Shown here: positions 63,053 through 64,000 of the stretch, in pieces
How positions within the stretch are numbered: position 1 is the stretch's first letter
Layout of the letters: every line of letters starts with the position of its first letter
Assembly (NCBI RefSeq): GCF_002042965.1
Contig: NZ_MZNT01000002.1
Location: forward strand, 124,001 to 188,000
Origin: Paenibacillus sp. 32352
GTDB taxonomy: Bacteria > Bacillota > Bacilli > Paenibacillales > NBRC-103111
Length of the DNA stretch: 64,000 nt
Direction of reading: 5' to 3'
Made by a program: the position numbers and the translations under genes
The notes under the pieces: model-generated
What the model was told of the DNA's origin: nothing
What the model saw: the letters and a program-made list of their open reading frames with translations, nothing else
Database searches by the model: none

Positions 63053-64000
63053 CCGCCGCCGCAGCTCCCTTTTCACCGCCCTATTGGCGGCATCCGTGCT
63101 GGCCGCATTGCCGGGGTGCAGCTTGCTGCCTAAGGAAGAGCAGGCGCTTCAGCCCCCGCTGGTGAAGCCGGTCAAAGAAAATTTCGAGCTGTACGAGGTC
63201 AAGAGAGGCAATATAACGAAGCAGGTCAGCGGTGTCGGAACCTTCGCTTCAGATAAATTGCAGTATCTGTATTATCCGGAATCCGGCGGGCGTCTTAATG
63301 CCATTAATGTCTCATTGGGGTCCAAGGTTGCAAAAGGAGATGTCGTAGCGCAGCTGGAGAAAGGAGAAATAGAAGGAAAGATCAAGCAGCAGGAGCTGGT
63401 GGTCGAGAAGGCGCAAATTGCTCTGGAGCAAGCGAAGGAGGAGAAGCGCGGTGACGCTTTGACCATCCGTTCCAAGGTTCTTGATGTACAGAAGGAGCAG
63501 ATTCAGCTGGACATGCTCAGGCAGCAGCTGGGCCGGACGAAGCTGGTATCCGATGTGGATGGCATTGTGACGTTCATCGATACCATCAAGCAGGGCGATG
63601 CGGTGACGGCTTATAAGACGATTATGACCGTATCGGATCCCAAATCGATGAAGCTGGCTTACGAATCTTCTAACTCAGCCGATCTGACTGGAATCCAAGT
63701 CGGAATGACCGCCGATTTGAAAATTAAAAACAAGCCATACAAGGGCAAGGTCGTCCAAATTCCAGCGACCGCACCGCAGTCCGATGTGAAAGCGATTGCA
63801 GATAAAAACTCCAAGTCGATCATCATTGTGCCCGATGAGCTTCCTGCAGAGGTTACGATCGGGACGAATGCGGATATCACCATCGTGACGGAGAGCAGGG
63901 AAAATGTGCTGATTATTCCTAAAGTGGGACTGCGTTCTTACATGGGACGCGATTATGTGCAGGTGCTTGAAGGCGAAAGCCGCAAGGAAGTCGATGTGGA
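63036..64000 (+). CDS. efflux adaptor lipoprotein (HlyD/MacA-like), 3' end missing
   Basis: The frame opens with TTG 63036, after GGAGGATGGACATA, and runs to the window edge (321 codons). A lipoprotein signal peptide ([10 protein letters not shown], then ALLAASVLAALPGC with Cys28) is followed by a membrane-fusion-protein fold: GVGTFASDK, VAKGDVVAQLEKGEIE, a helical hairpin, and the second lipoyl half VDGIVTFIDTIKQGD. It should link the MacB-like ATPase and its permease to the outside. The permease gene presumably lies beyond the right edge. Confidence 0.85.
   Translation, partial: MSKKANRRRSSLFTALLAASVLAALPGCSLLPKEEQALQPPLVKPVKENFELYEVKRGNITKQVSGVGTFASDKLQYLYYPESGGRLNAINVSLGSKVAKGDVVAQLEKGEIEGKIKQQELVVEKAQIALEQAKEEKRGDALTIRSKVLDVQKEQIQLDMLRQQLGRTKLVSDVDGIVTFIDTIKQGDAVTAYKTIMTVSDPKSMKLAYESSNSADLTGIQVGMTADLKIKNKPYKGKVVQIPATAPQSDVKAIADKNSKSIIIVPDELPAEVTIGTNADITIVTESRENVLIIPKVGLRSYMGRDYVQVLEGESRKEVDV

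Overview
The window looks like a stretch of chromosome from an endospore-forming, monoderm Firmicute, most likely Paenibacillus or a close relative. The support is family content rather than any marker gene: the spore protein Tlp, a YhcN/YlaJ sporulation lipoprotein, KapB, the MrfA/MrfB repair pair, YesM/YesN-type two-component systems, strong AGGAGG-type ribosome sites and frequent TTG/GTG starts. No rRNA, tRNA, CRISPR array, prophage or insertion sequence was seen.

Layout. 1-8.8 kb: end of a YnzC-like gene, a small membrane protein, a HAD phosphatase, acireductone dioxygenase (mtnD, minus strand) divergent from cobalamin-dependent methionine synthase (metH), RNase Z, a 139-bp inverted-repeat element, tlp, and a CidA/LrgB-type pair. 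8.9-11.8 kb: an OlsB-like N-acyltransferase, an LpxL-type acyltransferase and a YfhP-like membrane protein, suggesting an aminolipid pathway. 12.2-14.1 kb: a promoter, a structured leader RNA ending in a terminator, and an orphan solute-binding lipoprotein. 14.2-19.8 kb: a DNA-repair block, mrfA, a possible 36-codon ORF, mrfB, an Fpg-family glycosylase and endonuclease IV. 19.9-25.8 kb: a cREC-type receiver protein with an apparent ATT start, a YlmA-like ABC ATPase, an RlmM-like methyltransferase, a second methyltransferase, an NlpC/P60 hydrolase, a metallo-beta-lactamase-fold protein and small proteins.

25.9-37.8 kb is one large same-strand Tad (type IVb) pilus or secretion locus: tadZ, tadA/cpaF, tadB, tadC, a Flp1-like pilin, two TadE-like pseudopilins around a TadG-like coiled-coil protein, an A24 prepilin peptidase, then an FHA-domain membrane protein and a PP2C phosphatase. 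The last two suggest that phosphothreonine signalling controls the machine, although no kinase is in the window. 37.9-46.3 kb: housekeeping genes including a Dabb protein, a DUF2269-like protein, an ASCH protein, an M42 aminopeptidase, two ABC-F ATPases, a C39-type peptidase and a thioredoxin-like protein. 46.3-48.8 kb: kapB with a histidine kinase and a LuxR-type regulator. 48.9-52.9 kb: a Gfo/Idh/MocA oxidoreductase, a hypothetical protein, a YhcN lipoprotein, an orphan OmpR-type regulator and an HxlR-type regulator. 53.1-58.9 kb: a MoxR ATPase with a VWA protein, purT, an acyl-CoA thioesterase, an AIM24-family protein and a small Cys-rich protein. 59.0-64 kb: a YesM/YesN pair followed by a MacB-like ATPase and a lipoprotein adaptor cut by the window edge.

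The most interesting leads are the OlsB/LpxL lipid pair, the FHA/PP2C-equipped Tad locus, the micro-ORF coupled at both ends between mrfA and mrfB, and the leader RNA at 12.5 kb. Gene calls rest on reading motifs in the translations. No database search was possible.
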